Shown: in pieces, positions 14,144 through 20,412 of the stretch | How positions within the stretch are numbered: position 1 is the first letter of the stretch | How the letters are laid out: every line of letters begins with the position of its first letter | Assembly: GCA_958407995.1 (NCBI GenBank) | Contig: CATYJU010000032.1 | Location: forward strand, 1-23,590 | Source: an uncultured Collinsella sp. | GTDB taxonomy: Bacteria; Actinomycetota; Coriobacteriia; Coriobacteriales; Coriobacteriaceae | Direction of reading: 5' to 3' | DNA length: 23,590 nucleotides | Notes under the pieces: generated by a model | The model's database searches: none | Seen by the model: the letters and a program-made list of their open reading frames with translations, nothing else | Told to the model about the DNA's origin: nothing | Made by a program: the position numbers and the translations under genes

Positions 14144-15358
14144 ATGCTACAAGTTTCTAACACCTCGTTTACAACGACGGTTTCATCAAACGCCACGGCC
14201 GTGGTGGACTATCTGTCCAAAAGCATGATGTCGGCGCTGCCGTTTATTGTCTGCGCGGCGTTGTTCCGCACCGTCGCCGTCATTATGGGCGAAGGCATGC
14301 TGGGCCTGTGGTCTGACGATTCCGAAATCTATCGCCTGTTCTACAGTTGGCTCTATAACGCCGGCTATTACTTTTTGCCCGTCTATCTTGGTTGGGCGGC
14401 CGCCCGCCAGCTCGGTTGCTCGGAGCAGCTGGGCATGATGCTGGGCGGCGTATTGATTGCGCCCGATCTGCTTAAGCTCGTCGATGCCGCATCGACGACG
14501 GGGGCATCGATGACTTCCGTGTATGGTCTGCTTCCCGCGCCGGTCAATGATTACACGACGACTGTTATTCCGGTTCTCATCTCGGTGCCCGTGCTATGGC
14601 GAGTGGAGTGTTTCTTTTCGCGCGTTATCCCTAAGGCCGTGGCGTTTTCGTTCGTTCCGTTTGCGACCATGCTTGTCATGGTTCCGGTTTCGCTGTGTAT
14701 TACGGCGCCGGCTGGCAGCTATCTGGGTATGCTGTTGGGCCAGTTTATGTTTATGCTTGGCAATTCCGGTGGCATCGTGTCGCTGCTCACGCTCATGGGG
14801 CTTGCCGCGGGCTGGGAGTTCCTTAAGATCGCGGGTGTCAGCAACGTTGTCCTATCGCTCGCCTATGCGCAGTTTATGAGTGTGGGAACGGATTCGTGCA
14901 TTCTGATCGCCGCGACGATGGCAACGTTCGCCGTTTGGGGCATGCCCTTTGGCGCGTCGCTTCGCGTTGCGGATAAGGACGAGAAGGCGCTCATGCTGGG
15001 CTATTCAATCTCGGGCGTGCTTGGCGGCGTAAGCGAGCCGGCGCTGTACGGTTGCGGCTTTAAATATGGCAGGTGCCTGACATGCATGGCCATTGGCGGT
15101 GCCGTCGGAGGCCTTGTTGCGGCCGTGGGCCACGTTACGGCCTATACCATCGGCATGACGAATGTCCTCATGGTCATTGGCTTTGCCACAGGTGGTTTTT
15201 CGAACCTGCTGTGGTGCTGCGTTGCCGGCGGCACGGCTTTTGTGGTGTCTGCGGCGCTGAGCTACTGCTTTGGCGTGGTGCCGGCGAAGGGGCAGGCGAC
15301 GGGGGACGGAGCCGATTCGCCCGAAACAGTGGCGAGCGCTGCTGAAGTAAGCGCATAA
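14144..15358 (+). CDS. Orphan PTS EIIC-type membrane permease
   Basis: This is a 404-residue, very hydrophobic protein with about ten predicted membrane spans. It resembles the glucose/beta-glucoside EIIC domain: NDYTTTVIPVL (about 135-145) and GGVSEPALYG with Glu298 match that family's conserved TSTVIP and GxxEPAIYG segments. No EIIB cysteine domain or EIIA domain is fused or adjacent, so it cannot phosphorylate sugar alone; it may borrow EIIB from elsewhere or transport without it. The ATG at 14144 has AAAGG six bases upstream; an ATG at 14120 is the alternative. It follows accDA by 40 nt and is followed by a terminator, so it is probably co-transcribed with the fab operon. Its substrate is unknown. 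Confidence 0.8.
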   Translation: MLQVSNTSFTTTVSSNATAVVDYLSKSMMSALPFIVCAALFRTVAVIMGEGMLGLWSDDSEIYRLFYSWLYNAGYYFLPVYLGWAAARQLGCSEQLGMMLGGVLIAPDLLKLVDAASTTGASMTSVYGLLPAPVNDYTTTVIPVLISVPVLWRVECFFSRVIPKAVAFSFVPFATMLVMVPVSLCITAPAGSYLGMLLGQFMFMLGNSGGIVSLLTLMGLAAGWEFLKIAGVSNVVLSLAYAQFMSVGTDSCILIAATMATFAVWGMPFGASLRVADKDEKALMLGYSISGVLGGVSEPALYGCGFKYGRCLTCMAIGGAVGGLVAAVGHVTAYTIGMTNVLMVIGFATGGFSNLLWCCVAGGTAFVVSAALSYCFGVVPAKGQATGDGADSPETVASAAEVSA

Positions 15359-15365
15359 ACCTGTG

Positions 15366-15390
15366 CGACAAAAGGACGATCCCTTTGTCG
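15366..15390 (+). repeat. Hairpin of a dispersed GACAAAGGGAC-like repeat
   Basis: CGACAAAAGG (15366-15375) pairs with CCCTTTGTCG (15381-15390) with one A-C mismatch and a 5-nt loop. Related fragments occur just after accDA (TGACAAAGGGACAG at 14101-14114) and near the window start (CTGTCCCTTT at 57-66). It looks like a small dispersed palindromic repeat, and here it precedes the operon terminator. Confidence 0.45.
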
Positions 15391-15396
15391 TGTTCC

Positions 15397-15430
15397 AAGG
15401 CCGTGGCTCGTGTGGGCTGCGGCCTTTTTG
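15397..15430 (+). terminator. Intrinsic terminator of the fab-acc-EIIC operon
   Basis: AAGGCCG (15397-15403) pairs with CGGCCTT (15420-15426), with a 16-nt loop, and runs into TTTTTG. It begins 39 nt after the EIIC stop. The T-tract also overlaps the -35 box of the next promoter. Confidence 0.8.
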
Positions 15431-15456
15431 TATCTGGGGGACAAAGTGGCTACACT
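15428..15456 (+). promoter_or_regulatory. Sigma-70-type promoter for the CDF transporter gene
   Basis: TTGTAT (15428-15433) and TACACT (15451-15456) are separated by 17 bp. The predicted start near 15463 leaves a leader of about 40 nt. It directly follows the terminator of the preceding operon. Confidence 0.5.
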
Positions 15457-15502
15457 ACAATCCGGTCAAGCAATAGATATATAAGTAGTACCGTGGGGGC
15501 GG

Positions 15503-16663
15503 ATGCAGATGGTCGAGTGGATTGTTAGGCGCGCGCAGGGTGATCGTGCGCGTGTGGGCACGTTAGCGGGCATGGTGTGTATTGTCGCCAATGTGGCGCT
15601 TTGTGCTGCAAAGGGTGCCATTGGTGTGGTTTCGGGATCGGTTTCGATTGTGGCGGATGCCATGAACAACCTGTCCGATGCCAGCTCGAATATCGTGAGC
15701 GTGCTGGGCTTTAAGCTGGCGAGCAAGCCGGCCGACCCCGAGCATCCTTACGGCCACGGTCGCTACGAGTATCTCTCGGGTCTGGTCGTGGCGGCACTCG
15801 TGCTGCTGATTGGCGTTGAACTGGTGAAGTCCTCGGTCGAGCGCGTCATCCACCCCGAACCTGTCGAGTTCTCGCTTGCCCTCGTGGCAGTTCTAGTGCT
15901 TTCGATGGTCGTAAAGCTCTGGATGGCGGCCCTCAACCAAAAGCTCGGCGATCGCATTGAGTCCGAGACGCTGCATGCGACCGCGCAGGATTCCAAGAAC
16001 GATGTTCTTGCCACGGGCGCCGTACTGGCGTGCGCAATTGTTTCGCAGGTGACGGGCATCAACCTTGACGCTTGGGTCGGCCTTGCCGTTGGTGCCTATA
16101 TTGGCTGGAGCGGTTTTGAACTCATCCAGGATACGGTGAGCCCGCTTTTGGGCCAGACGCCCGATCCTAAGCTGGTCAAGCACATTCGAGACAAGATCAT
16201 GAGCTATCCCGGCGTTTTAGGCGTTCACGATCTGATGGTTCACGATTACGGCCCGGGCAGGAAGTTCGCAAGCGCTCACGCCGAGATGGCAGCCGAGGCC
16301 AGCCCGCTGGAAAGTCACGACACGCTCGATAACATCGAGCAGTCGTTTAGGAACGAAGACGGCATGATTGTCACGCTCCATTACGACCCCATCGTGACCG
16401 ACGATCCCAAGGTGGCGAGCATGCGTTTGCGCATTAACGCAATGGCTCAGGAGATCGATAGTCGCCTCTCGATTCATGACCTGCGCTGTGTGTCGGGTCC
16501 TACGCACACCAATGTGATTTTCGACTGCGTGCGTCCCTCAGATCTGCAGATGAGTGCCGAAGACGTAAAGCACGCGCTGGCACAACGGGTCGAATCGGAA
16601 TATCCCAAGTCGATTGCCAAGATTACGATCGACGAAGACTACGTAGGGCATACCCACGAGTAA
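15503..16663 (+). CDS. Cation diffusion facilitator family transporter (possibly Mn2+-type)
   Basis: CDF proteins export divalent metals by proton antiport. The 386-residue product has the family's membrane part with HPYGHGRYEY at about 81-90 and a long cytoplasmic C-terminus of about 170 residues, which looks like two successive dimerisation-type domains. The transport-site residues read N55xxxD59 in helix 2 (NNLSD) and D163xxxD167 in helix 5 (DSKND). Zinc exporters usually have His in helix 5; DxxxD there is typical of the manganese clade, so Mn2+ export is my inference. Start ATG 15503 is used, and ATG 15509 is also possible, since the ribosome binding site is weak (GGGGG). Confidence 0.85.
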   Translation: MQMVEWIVRRAQGDRARVGTLAGMVCIVANVALCAAKGAIGVVSGSVSIVADAMNNLSDASSNIVSVLGFKLASKPADPEHPYGHGRYEYLSGLVVAALVLLIGVELVKSSVERVIHPEPVEFSLALVAVLVLSMVVKLWMAALNQKLGDRIESETLHATAQDSKNDVLATGAVLACAIVSQVTGINLDAWVGLAVGAYIGWSGFELIQDTVSPLLGQTPDPKLVKHIRDKIMSYPGVLGVHDLMVHDYGPGRKFASAHAEMAAEASPLESHDTLDNIEQSFRNEDGMIVTLHYDPIVTDDPKVASMRLRINAMAQEIDSRLSIHDLRCVSGPTHTNVIFDCVRPSDLQMSAEDVKHALAQRVESEYPKSIAKITIDEDYVGHTHE

Positions 16664-16702
16664 GGCTGTGCCGGCAAAGCAGGTTATGCAGAAGGGGAGA
16701 GC

Positions 16703-17329
16703 ATGAAGAAGCTGTATCTACTCCGTCACGGTCAGACGGAGTTCAACGTCAAAAAGCTGGTCCAGGGCCGCTGCGATTCACCGCTCACCGACTTAGGCCG
16801 TCAGCAAGCCGGGATGGCAGCCGCATGGCTCAAAGCCCACGGCGTCGTCCCCGACAAAGTGGTCTCTTCGCCCTTAGGCCGAGCCATGGACACAGCTCAG
16901 CTCGTCGCATGCGAGCTCCTCGGCCCGGACGCAGCAGCCGAGCCCTGCGAAGGCATCATCGAGCGCTGCTACGGCACCTTCGAAGAAGGCCCGCACGACG
17001 CTCTGCCCACCGACGTCTGGGATCCAGGCGAGGATCTGGTCCCCTTCGGAGGAGAAGGAAGCCGCGCACTGCAAGAACGCATGGTAGGCACCCTCACTAA
17101 TCTCATGGACTCCGAGGACACCGAAACCCTCCTAGCAGTAAGCCACGGCAGCGCCAGCCGCCAATTCATCAAGGCTGCAGCCCCAGAGGGCTTCGAGCTC
17201 CCAGCAAAACTCCCCAACTGCGCCATCATGATCTTCGATTTCGATGAGGCAAAGCCACAAGCAGAAGGCGAGCCTCATCAATGTAAGTTCACCCTCCAGC
17301 AAATAGTGGACCCCCAACAAAGTCATTAG
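16703..17329 (+). CDS. Histidine phosphatase family protein (phosphoglycerate mutase-like)
   Basis: The 208-residue product has the phospho-histidine motif LRHGQTEFN with His9, the SSPLGRAMDTA segment with Arg60, a Glu in IIERCYGTFEEG and the second catalytic His148 in SHGSASR. This is the dPGM/phosphatase superfamily, whose members range from phosphoglycerate mutases to phosphatases of sugars or nucleotides. The substrate cannot be told from sequence. AAGGGGAG precedes the ATG, and the 39-nt gap after the CDF gene suggests co-transcription. Its codons use more A-ending triplets (CCA, GCA, CTA) than its neighbours. The structured element at 17365 begins 35 nt after its stop. Confidence 0.88.
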   Translation: MKKLYLLRHGQTEFNVKKLVQGRCDSPLTDLGRQQAGMAAAWLKAHGVVPDKVVSSPLGRAMDTAQLVACELLGPDAAAEPCEGIIERCYGTFEEGPHDALPTDVWDPGEDLVPFGGEGSRALQERMVGTLTNLMDSEDTETLLAVSHGSASRQFIKAAAPEGFELPAKLPNCAIMIFDFDEAKPQAEGEPHQCKFTLQQIVDPQQSH

Positions 17330-17364
17330 TCTGAGCGAGCAGAGTTAAGCAGACATCAACGTGG

Positions 17365-17529
17365 CGTTCCCAGTGTGCGGCGGAGGGGGCGGGCCTGAGA
17401 CATATTAAGGTTGTCGCGAGTTCCGCACGAACAGGAGAGCACTTAATGTGCTCTCCGTCGTGAGCAGGACTGTAGAGCAGCAACCTTAATATGTCTCAGG
17501 CCCGCCCCCTCCGCCGCACACTGGGAACG
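17365..17529 (+). repeat. Structured repeat element, copy 2 (upstream of rplC)
   Basis: A perfect 49-bp inverted repeat (17365-17413 with 17481-17529) encloses a 67-nt core (17414-17480). The core has the same length and ends as copy 1 at 98-238: TCGCGAGTTCCGCACGA at the start and AGGACTGTAGAGCAG at the end. The apical hairpin is GGAGAGCAC-TTAAT-GTGCTCTCC, with two base pairs changed on both sides relative to copy 1. The inner closing helix TTAAGGTTG/CAACCTTAA also carries a compensated change. The outer arm sequence is unrelated to that of copy 1. No U-tract follows, so it is not a plain intrinsic terminator. It lies between the phosphatase gene and the rplC promoter region. Confidence 0.85.
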
Positions 17530-17580
17530 TGCCACGCACTTTACCTGCGTAAACAATGTGAGTGAAATATGAATCTCGAT

Positions 17581-17605
17581 GGATACGCCCGCAGCCGTGT
17601 ATACT
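17581..17605 (+). promoter_or_regulatory. Ribosomal-operon leader motif, copy B, with possible -10 box
   Basis: The 24 bases at 17581-17604 match those at 19446-19469 (before rplB) at 21 positions, and resemble 298-317 (before rpsL). ATACG and CGTGT can pair around an 8-nt loop. The motif runs into TATACT (17600-17605), a good -10 box, but the expected -35 position reads CGATGG, which is poor. It may be a promoter that needs an activator, or an RNA hairpin. Confidence 0.55.
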
Positions 17606-17716
17606 AAACAGCTGTGTGAAACCAGGGGAGTATTCTGGCTGGACAAAATGCCTGCTTAATAGGGTTGTCAGGTAGTCCGGGCGAAATACAAGGCTGGGGA
17701 GCACGTCGTGTAAGTA

Positions 17717-17768
17717 GTGGTCCTCTAGGGGCGTACGCTCGGTGGTGTACGCATTGTCCCAAGACCAC
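17717..17768 (+). promoter_or_regulatory. Nested leader hairpin before rplC
   Basis: Three helices stack: GTGGTC/GACCAC (17717-17722 with 17763-17768), GGG/CCC (17728-17730 with 17758-17760) and GCGTAC/GTACGC (17731-17736 with 17747-17752), with a 10-nt loop. It ends 20 nt before the rplC start. In E. coli, L4 controls the S10 operon through leader hairpins. Since rpsJ is elsewhere here, the control site would be expected before rplC, as found. The role is inferred. Confidence 0.5.
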
Positions 17769-17788
17769 GCGAGAGTTGGGATCATATC

Positions 17789-18409
17789 TTGATCAGCATG
17801 ATTCTCGGCCGCAAGATTGGCATGACCCAGGTTTGGGACGAGGACGACAACGTCGTTCCCGTCACGGTCATCCAGGCTGGCCCCTGCGCTGTCTCGCAGG
17901 TTAAAACTCAGGCAACCGACGGCTATGACGCCGTCCAGATCGGTTTCGGCGACATCAAGGCCAAGAACGTGAACAAGCCCATGGCTGGTCACTTCGCCAA
18001 GGCTGGCGTCGAGCCTGTCCGCTTCCTTCGTGAGGTCCGCGTCGAGAACGGCGAGGAGCACAAGGTCGGCGAGGTCGTCACCGTCGCTGATTTCGCTGAT
18101 GTCGAGAAGGTCGACGTCATCGGTACCTCCAAGGGTAAGGGCTTCCAGGGTCGCATCAAGCGCTGGGGTCAGCGCCGCGGTCCTATGACGCATGGTTCTC
18201 ACTTCCAGCGTCACCCCGGTTCTATCGGTCAGTGCGCCTATCCTGCGCGCGTCCTCAAGGGCGTCAAGATGGCCGGTCACATGGGTAACGAGCGCGTTAC
18301 CGTCAAGAACCTTTCCGTTGTCCGCATCGATGCCGAGCAGAACCTCATCTTGGTCAAGGGCGCTGTCCCGGGTGCCAAGAATGGTCTCGTCGCCATCCGT
18401 ATGGCCTAA
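17789..18409 (+). CDS. rplC: 50S ribosomal protein L3
   Basis: L3 is an early 23S rRNA-binding assembly protein reaching toward the peptidyl transferase centre. The 206-residue product has ILGRKIGMTQVWDE at the start and the conserved loop segment around GSHFQRHPGSIG. The start is TTG at 17789 (MISMILGRK); ATG 17798 is the in-frame alternative and neither has a good Shine-Dalgarno sequence. This weak initiation signal just after the nested hairpin fits translational control. It is the first gene of this S10-type operon because rpsJ has moved to the str operon. Confidence 0.96.
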   Translation: MISMILGRKIGMTQVWDEDDNVVPVTVIQAGPCAVSQVKTQATDGYDAVQIGFGDIKAKNVNKPMAGHFAKAGVEPVRFLREVRVENGEEHKVGEVVTVADFADVEKVDVIGTSKGKGFQGRIKRWGQRRGPMTHGSHFQRHPGSIGQCAYPARVLKGVKMAGHMGNERVTVKNLSVVRIDAEQNLILVKGAVPGAKNGLVAIRMA

Positions 18410-18455
18410 GGGCCCAGCCCATTTAGCCCAGCGTCATACCAAGGAGAACACTTAA

Positions 18456-19082
18456 ATGGCAAAGTTTGAAGTAAAGAACAGCGAGGGCAAGAAGGTCGCC
18501 GAGGCCGAGCTCGCCGCTGAGGTGTACGGCATCGAGCCGAACATCCACGTTATGCACCACATCGTCAAGTGCCAGATGGCCTCTTGGCGTCAGGGCACCC
18601 AGTCCGCTAAGGGCCGCTCTGAGGTTTCCGGTGGCGGCAAGAAGCCTTGGCGTCAGAAGGGCACCGGCCGTGCCCGCCAGGGTTCCATCCGTGCTGCCCA
18701 GTGGCGTCACGGTGGCGTTGTCTTCGCCCCCAAGCCCCGTTCCTACGCTAAGCGTATGAACAACAAGGAGGTCAAGCTGGCTATGCGCTCCGCGCTGTCC
18801 GCCAAGCTGGCCGATGGCGAGCTCGTGCTCGTCGACGACTACGGCTTCGAGAAGCCTTCCACCAAGGCTGCCGTCGCCATGCTCAAGGCTCTCGGCCTTG
18901 AGGGCAAGCGTCTGACCATCATCGTTCGCGATGAGGACGTCAACGCCTACCTGTCGTTCCGCAACATTCCCAAGACGTTCATCATCACCGCTGACGAGGC
19001 CAACACCTACGATCTCGTCAACAACAACGCCGTGCTGATGCCCGCCGACATCGCCGCTCACTTCGGGGAGGTGCTTGCATAA
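18456..19082 (+). CDS. rplD: 50S ribosomal protein L4
   Basis: L4 binds 23S rRNA and its loop lines the peptide exit tunnel; in E. coli it also represses its own operon. The 208-residue product has the tunnel-loop segment GGGKKPWRQKGTGRARQGS at about 60-78 and the following WRHGGVVFAPKPR. AAGGAG at 18441-18446 precedes the ATG. It abuts rplW with no gap. If autogenous control exists here, the hairpin before rplC would be its natural target. Confidence 0.97.
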   Translation: MAKFEVKNSEGKKVAEAELAAEVYGIEPNIHVMHHIVKCQMASWRQGTQSAKGRSEVSGGGKKPWRQKGTGRARQGSIRAAQWRHGGVVFAPKPRSYAKRMNNKEVKLAMRSALSAKLADGELVLVDDYGFEKPSTKAAVAMLKALGLEGKRLTIIVRDEDVNAYLSFRNIPKTFIITADEANTYDLVNNNAVLMPADIAAHFGEVLA

Positions 19083-19370
19083 ATGACCGCCCACGAGATC
19101 ATCATCCGTCCGATCGTGTCCGAGCGTTCCTTCTCCGGCATGGAGCTGAACAAGTACACGTTCGAGGTCGCCAAGGATGCTAACAAGTATCAGATCAAGG
19201 ACGCTGTCGAGGAGATCTTCGGCGTCAAGGTCGTTCGCGTGAACACCCTGACGGTCAAGCCCAAGACCAAGCGCGTGCGCTATGTCGCCGGCAAGACCCG
19301 TTCTTGGAAGAAGGCCATCGTCACGCTGGCCGAGGGCGACACCATCGAGGTCTTTGGCAACCAGGCCTAA
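19083..19370 (+). CDS. rplW: 50S ribosomal protein L23
   Basis: L23 sits at the tunnel exit and docks trigger factor and SRP. The 95-residue product has the family start EIIIRPIVSERSF, then NKYTFEV and a loop around KPKTKRVRYVAGKTRSWKKAIVTL written as one basic segment near 60-80. The ATG follows the rplD stop directly, with GGAGGTG at 19067-19073 inside rplD. A 179-nt structured gap separates it from rplB, unusually long for this operon. Confidence 0.96.
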   Translation: MTAHEIIIRPIVSERSFSGMELNKYTFEVAKDANKYQIKDAVEEIFGVKVVRVNTLTVKPKTKRVRYVAGKTRSWKKAIVTLAEGDTIEVFGNQA

Positions 19371-19387
19371 GACTCGCTGCTGTTGAG

Positions 19388-19425
19388 TGAGCTCATGCCT
19401 CCCAAAAAGGGGAGGCGAGAGCTCA
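19388..19425 (+). promoter_or_regulatory. Long hairpin between rplW and rplB
   Basis: Outer helix TGAGCTC/GAGCTCA (19388-19394 with 19419-19425) and inner helix GCCTCCC/GGGAGGC (19397-19403 with 19410-19416) are separated by a 2x2 internal loop and closed by a 6-nt A-rich loop. The tail is AAGGTTTTGGG, a weak U-tract. It could be an attenuator or a processing site that lets rplB and later genes be expressed differently from rplC-rplD-rplW. Confidence 0.5.
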
Positions 19426-19445
19426 AGGTTTTGGGCGTATAAAAT

Positions 19446-19469
19446 GGACACGCCCGGAACCGTGTATAC
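19446..19469 (+). promoter_or_regulatory. Ribosomal-operon leader motif, copy C
   Basis: GGACACGCCCGG...CGTGTATAC matches copy B at 21 of 24 positions. ACACG and CGTGT form a perfect 5-bp stem around the loop CCCGGAAC. Its end TATACG could be a -10 box without a recognisable -35. It lies 104 nt upstream of the rplB ATG, inside what is otherwise a continuous operon. Confidence 0.55.
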
Positions 19470-19478
19470 GTCCGGTGT

Positions 19479-19546
19479 CATCGCACCCGAGGCAGAACCT
19501 CGAATCCCTGTCTGCGATGGCTAACGGATTCCTATTGAAAGGGATT
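19479..19546 (+). promoter_or_regulatory. rplB leader fold with a Shine-Dalgarno-pairing segment
   Basis: CATCGCA/TGCGATG (19479-19485 with 19513-19519) closes a hairpin CGAGG/CCTCG (19488-19492 with 19498-19502). Between them, AATCCC (19503-19508) is exactly complementary to GGGATT (19541-19546), which overlaps the rplB ribosome binding site. This could let the leader mask or expose translation initiation. Confidence 0.45.
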
Positions 19547-19549
19547 GTA

Positions 19550-20380
19550 ATGGCTGTAAAGCACCTTAAGCCGACCTCCGCTGGTAGGCGTTGGCAGACG
19601 ATCTCCGACTTCTCCGAGATCACCTGCACCAAGCCCGAGAAGTCTCTTCTCGAGCCCCTGCCCAAGAAGGCCGGTCGTAACAACAACGGCCGCATCACCA
19701 CCCGCCACCAGGGCGGCGGCGTGAAGCGTCGTTACCGCGTGATCGACTTCAAGCGCAACAAGGATGGCGTGCCCGCCAAGGTTGCCACGATCGAGTACGA
19801 TCCGAACCGTTCCGCTCGCATCGCTCTGCTGCACTACGCTGACGGTGAGAAGCGCTACATCCTGGCCCCCAAGGGCCTCGAGGTCGGTCAGACCATCATG
19901 TCCGGTTCTGACGCCGACATCAAGCCGGGCAACGCTCTGCCCCTCGCCGACATCCCCGTCGGTACGCTCATCCACGCCGTCGAGTTCCAGCCGGGCAAGG
20001 GCGCTGCTATCGCCCGTTCCGCCGGTAACTCCTGCCAGCTGATGGGTAAGGAGGGCAAGTACGCTATCGTCCGTATGCCTTCCTCCGAGATGCGCCGCAT
20101 CCTCGTTACCTGCCGCGCCACCGTCGGTGAGGTCGGCAACGCCGATCACGCCAACATCGTCATCGGCAAGGCCGGCCGTAAGCGTCACTTGAACGTGCGC
20201 CCGACCGTCCGCGGTACCGTCATGAACCCTGTCGACCACCCGCACGGCGGTGGCGAGGGCAAGAACCACACCTCTGGTCGTCCCTCTGTTACCCCCTGGG
20301 GTAAGCCGACGAAGGGCCTTCGTACGCGCAAGAAGAAGAAGGTCTCGAACCAGCACATCATTCGTCGCCGTAAGAAGTAA
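19550..20380 (+). CDS. rplB: 50S ribosomal protein L2
   Basis: L2 binds 23S rRNA domain IV and supports subunit association and peptidyl transfer. The 276-residue product has family length, the start MAVKHLKPTSAGRRW, and the functional segment VDHPHGGGEGKNH near the C-terminus with the conserved histidine. The frame is open upstream to 19475, but homology and AAAGGGA at 19538-19544 fix the ATG at 19550. The upstream gap carries motif C and a fold that can pair with the ribosome binding site. Confidence 0.97.
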   Translation: MAVKHLKPTSAGRRWQTISDFSEITCTKPEKSLLEPLPKKAGRNNNGRITTRHQGGGVKRRYRVIDFKRNKDGVPAKVATIEYDPNRSARIALLHYADGEKRYILAPKGLEVGQTIMSGSDADIKPGNALPLADIPVGTLIHAVEFQPGKGAAIARSAGNSCQLMGKEGKYAIVRMPSSEMRRILVTCRATVGEVGNADHANIVIGKAGRKRHLNVRPTVRGTVMNPVDHPHGGGEGKNHTSGRPSVTPWGKPTKGLRTRKKKKVSNQHIIRRRKK

Positions 20381-20412
20381 TTTCGGATACCGAGTTTTAG
20401 GAGAAAGCACTT

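Larger units (their letters stand above)
17330..17788. other. Non-coding leader region upstream of rplC
   Basis: This 459-bp stretch has no gene I can support. It holds the second structured element (17365-17529), the leader motif copy B with a possible -10 box (17581-17605), and a nested hairpin (17717-17768) ending 20 nt before rplC. Between these, 17606-17716 has no clear signal apart from a weak CCAG/CTGG pairing near 17623-17640. Confidence 0.8.

Noticed and set aside
98..17529. The two structured elements as ends of one composite transposon carrying everything between them
   Set aside because: They are direct, not inverted, copies with unrelated outer arms; no transposase or target duplication is visible, and the enclosed DNA includes the conserved str operon. 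Placement before each ribosomal operon explains them better.
17665..17904. A 79-codon open frame in the rplC leader that could encode a leader peptide
   Set aside because: It overlaps rplC in another frame, has no clear ribosome binding site, and shows no family or leader-peptide pattern.
18423..19481. A 352-codon minus-strand open frame over rplD and rplW
   Set aside because: Antisense to highly biased ribosomal genes; same explanation as for fusA.
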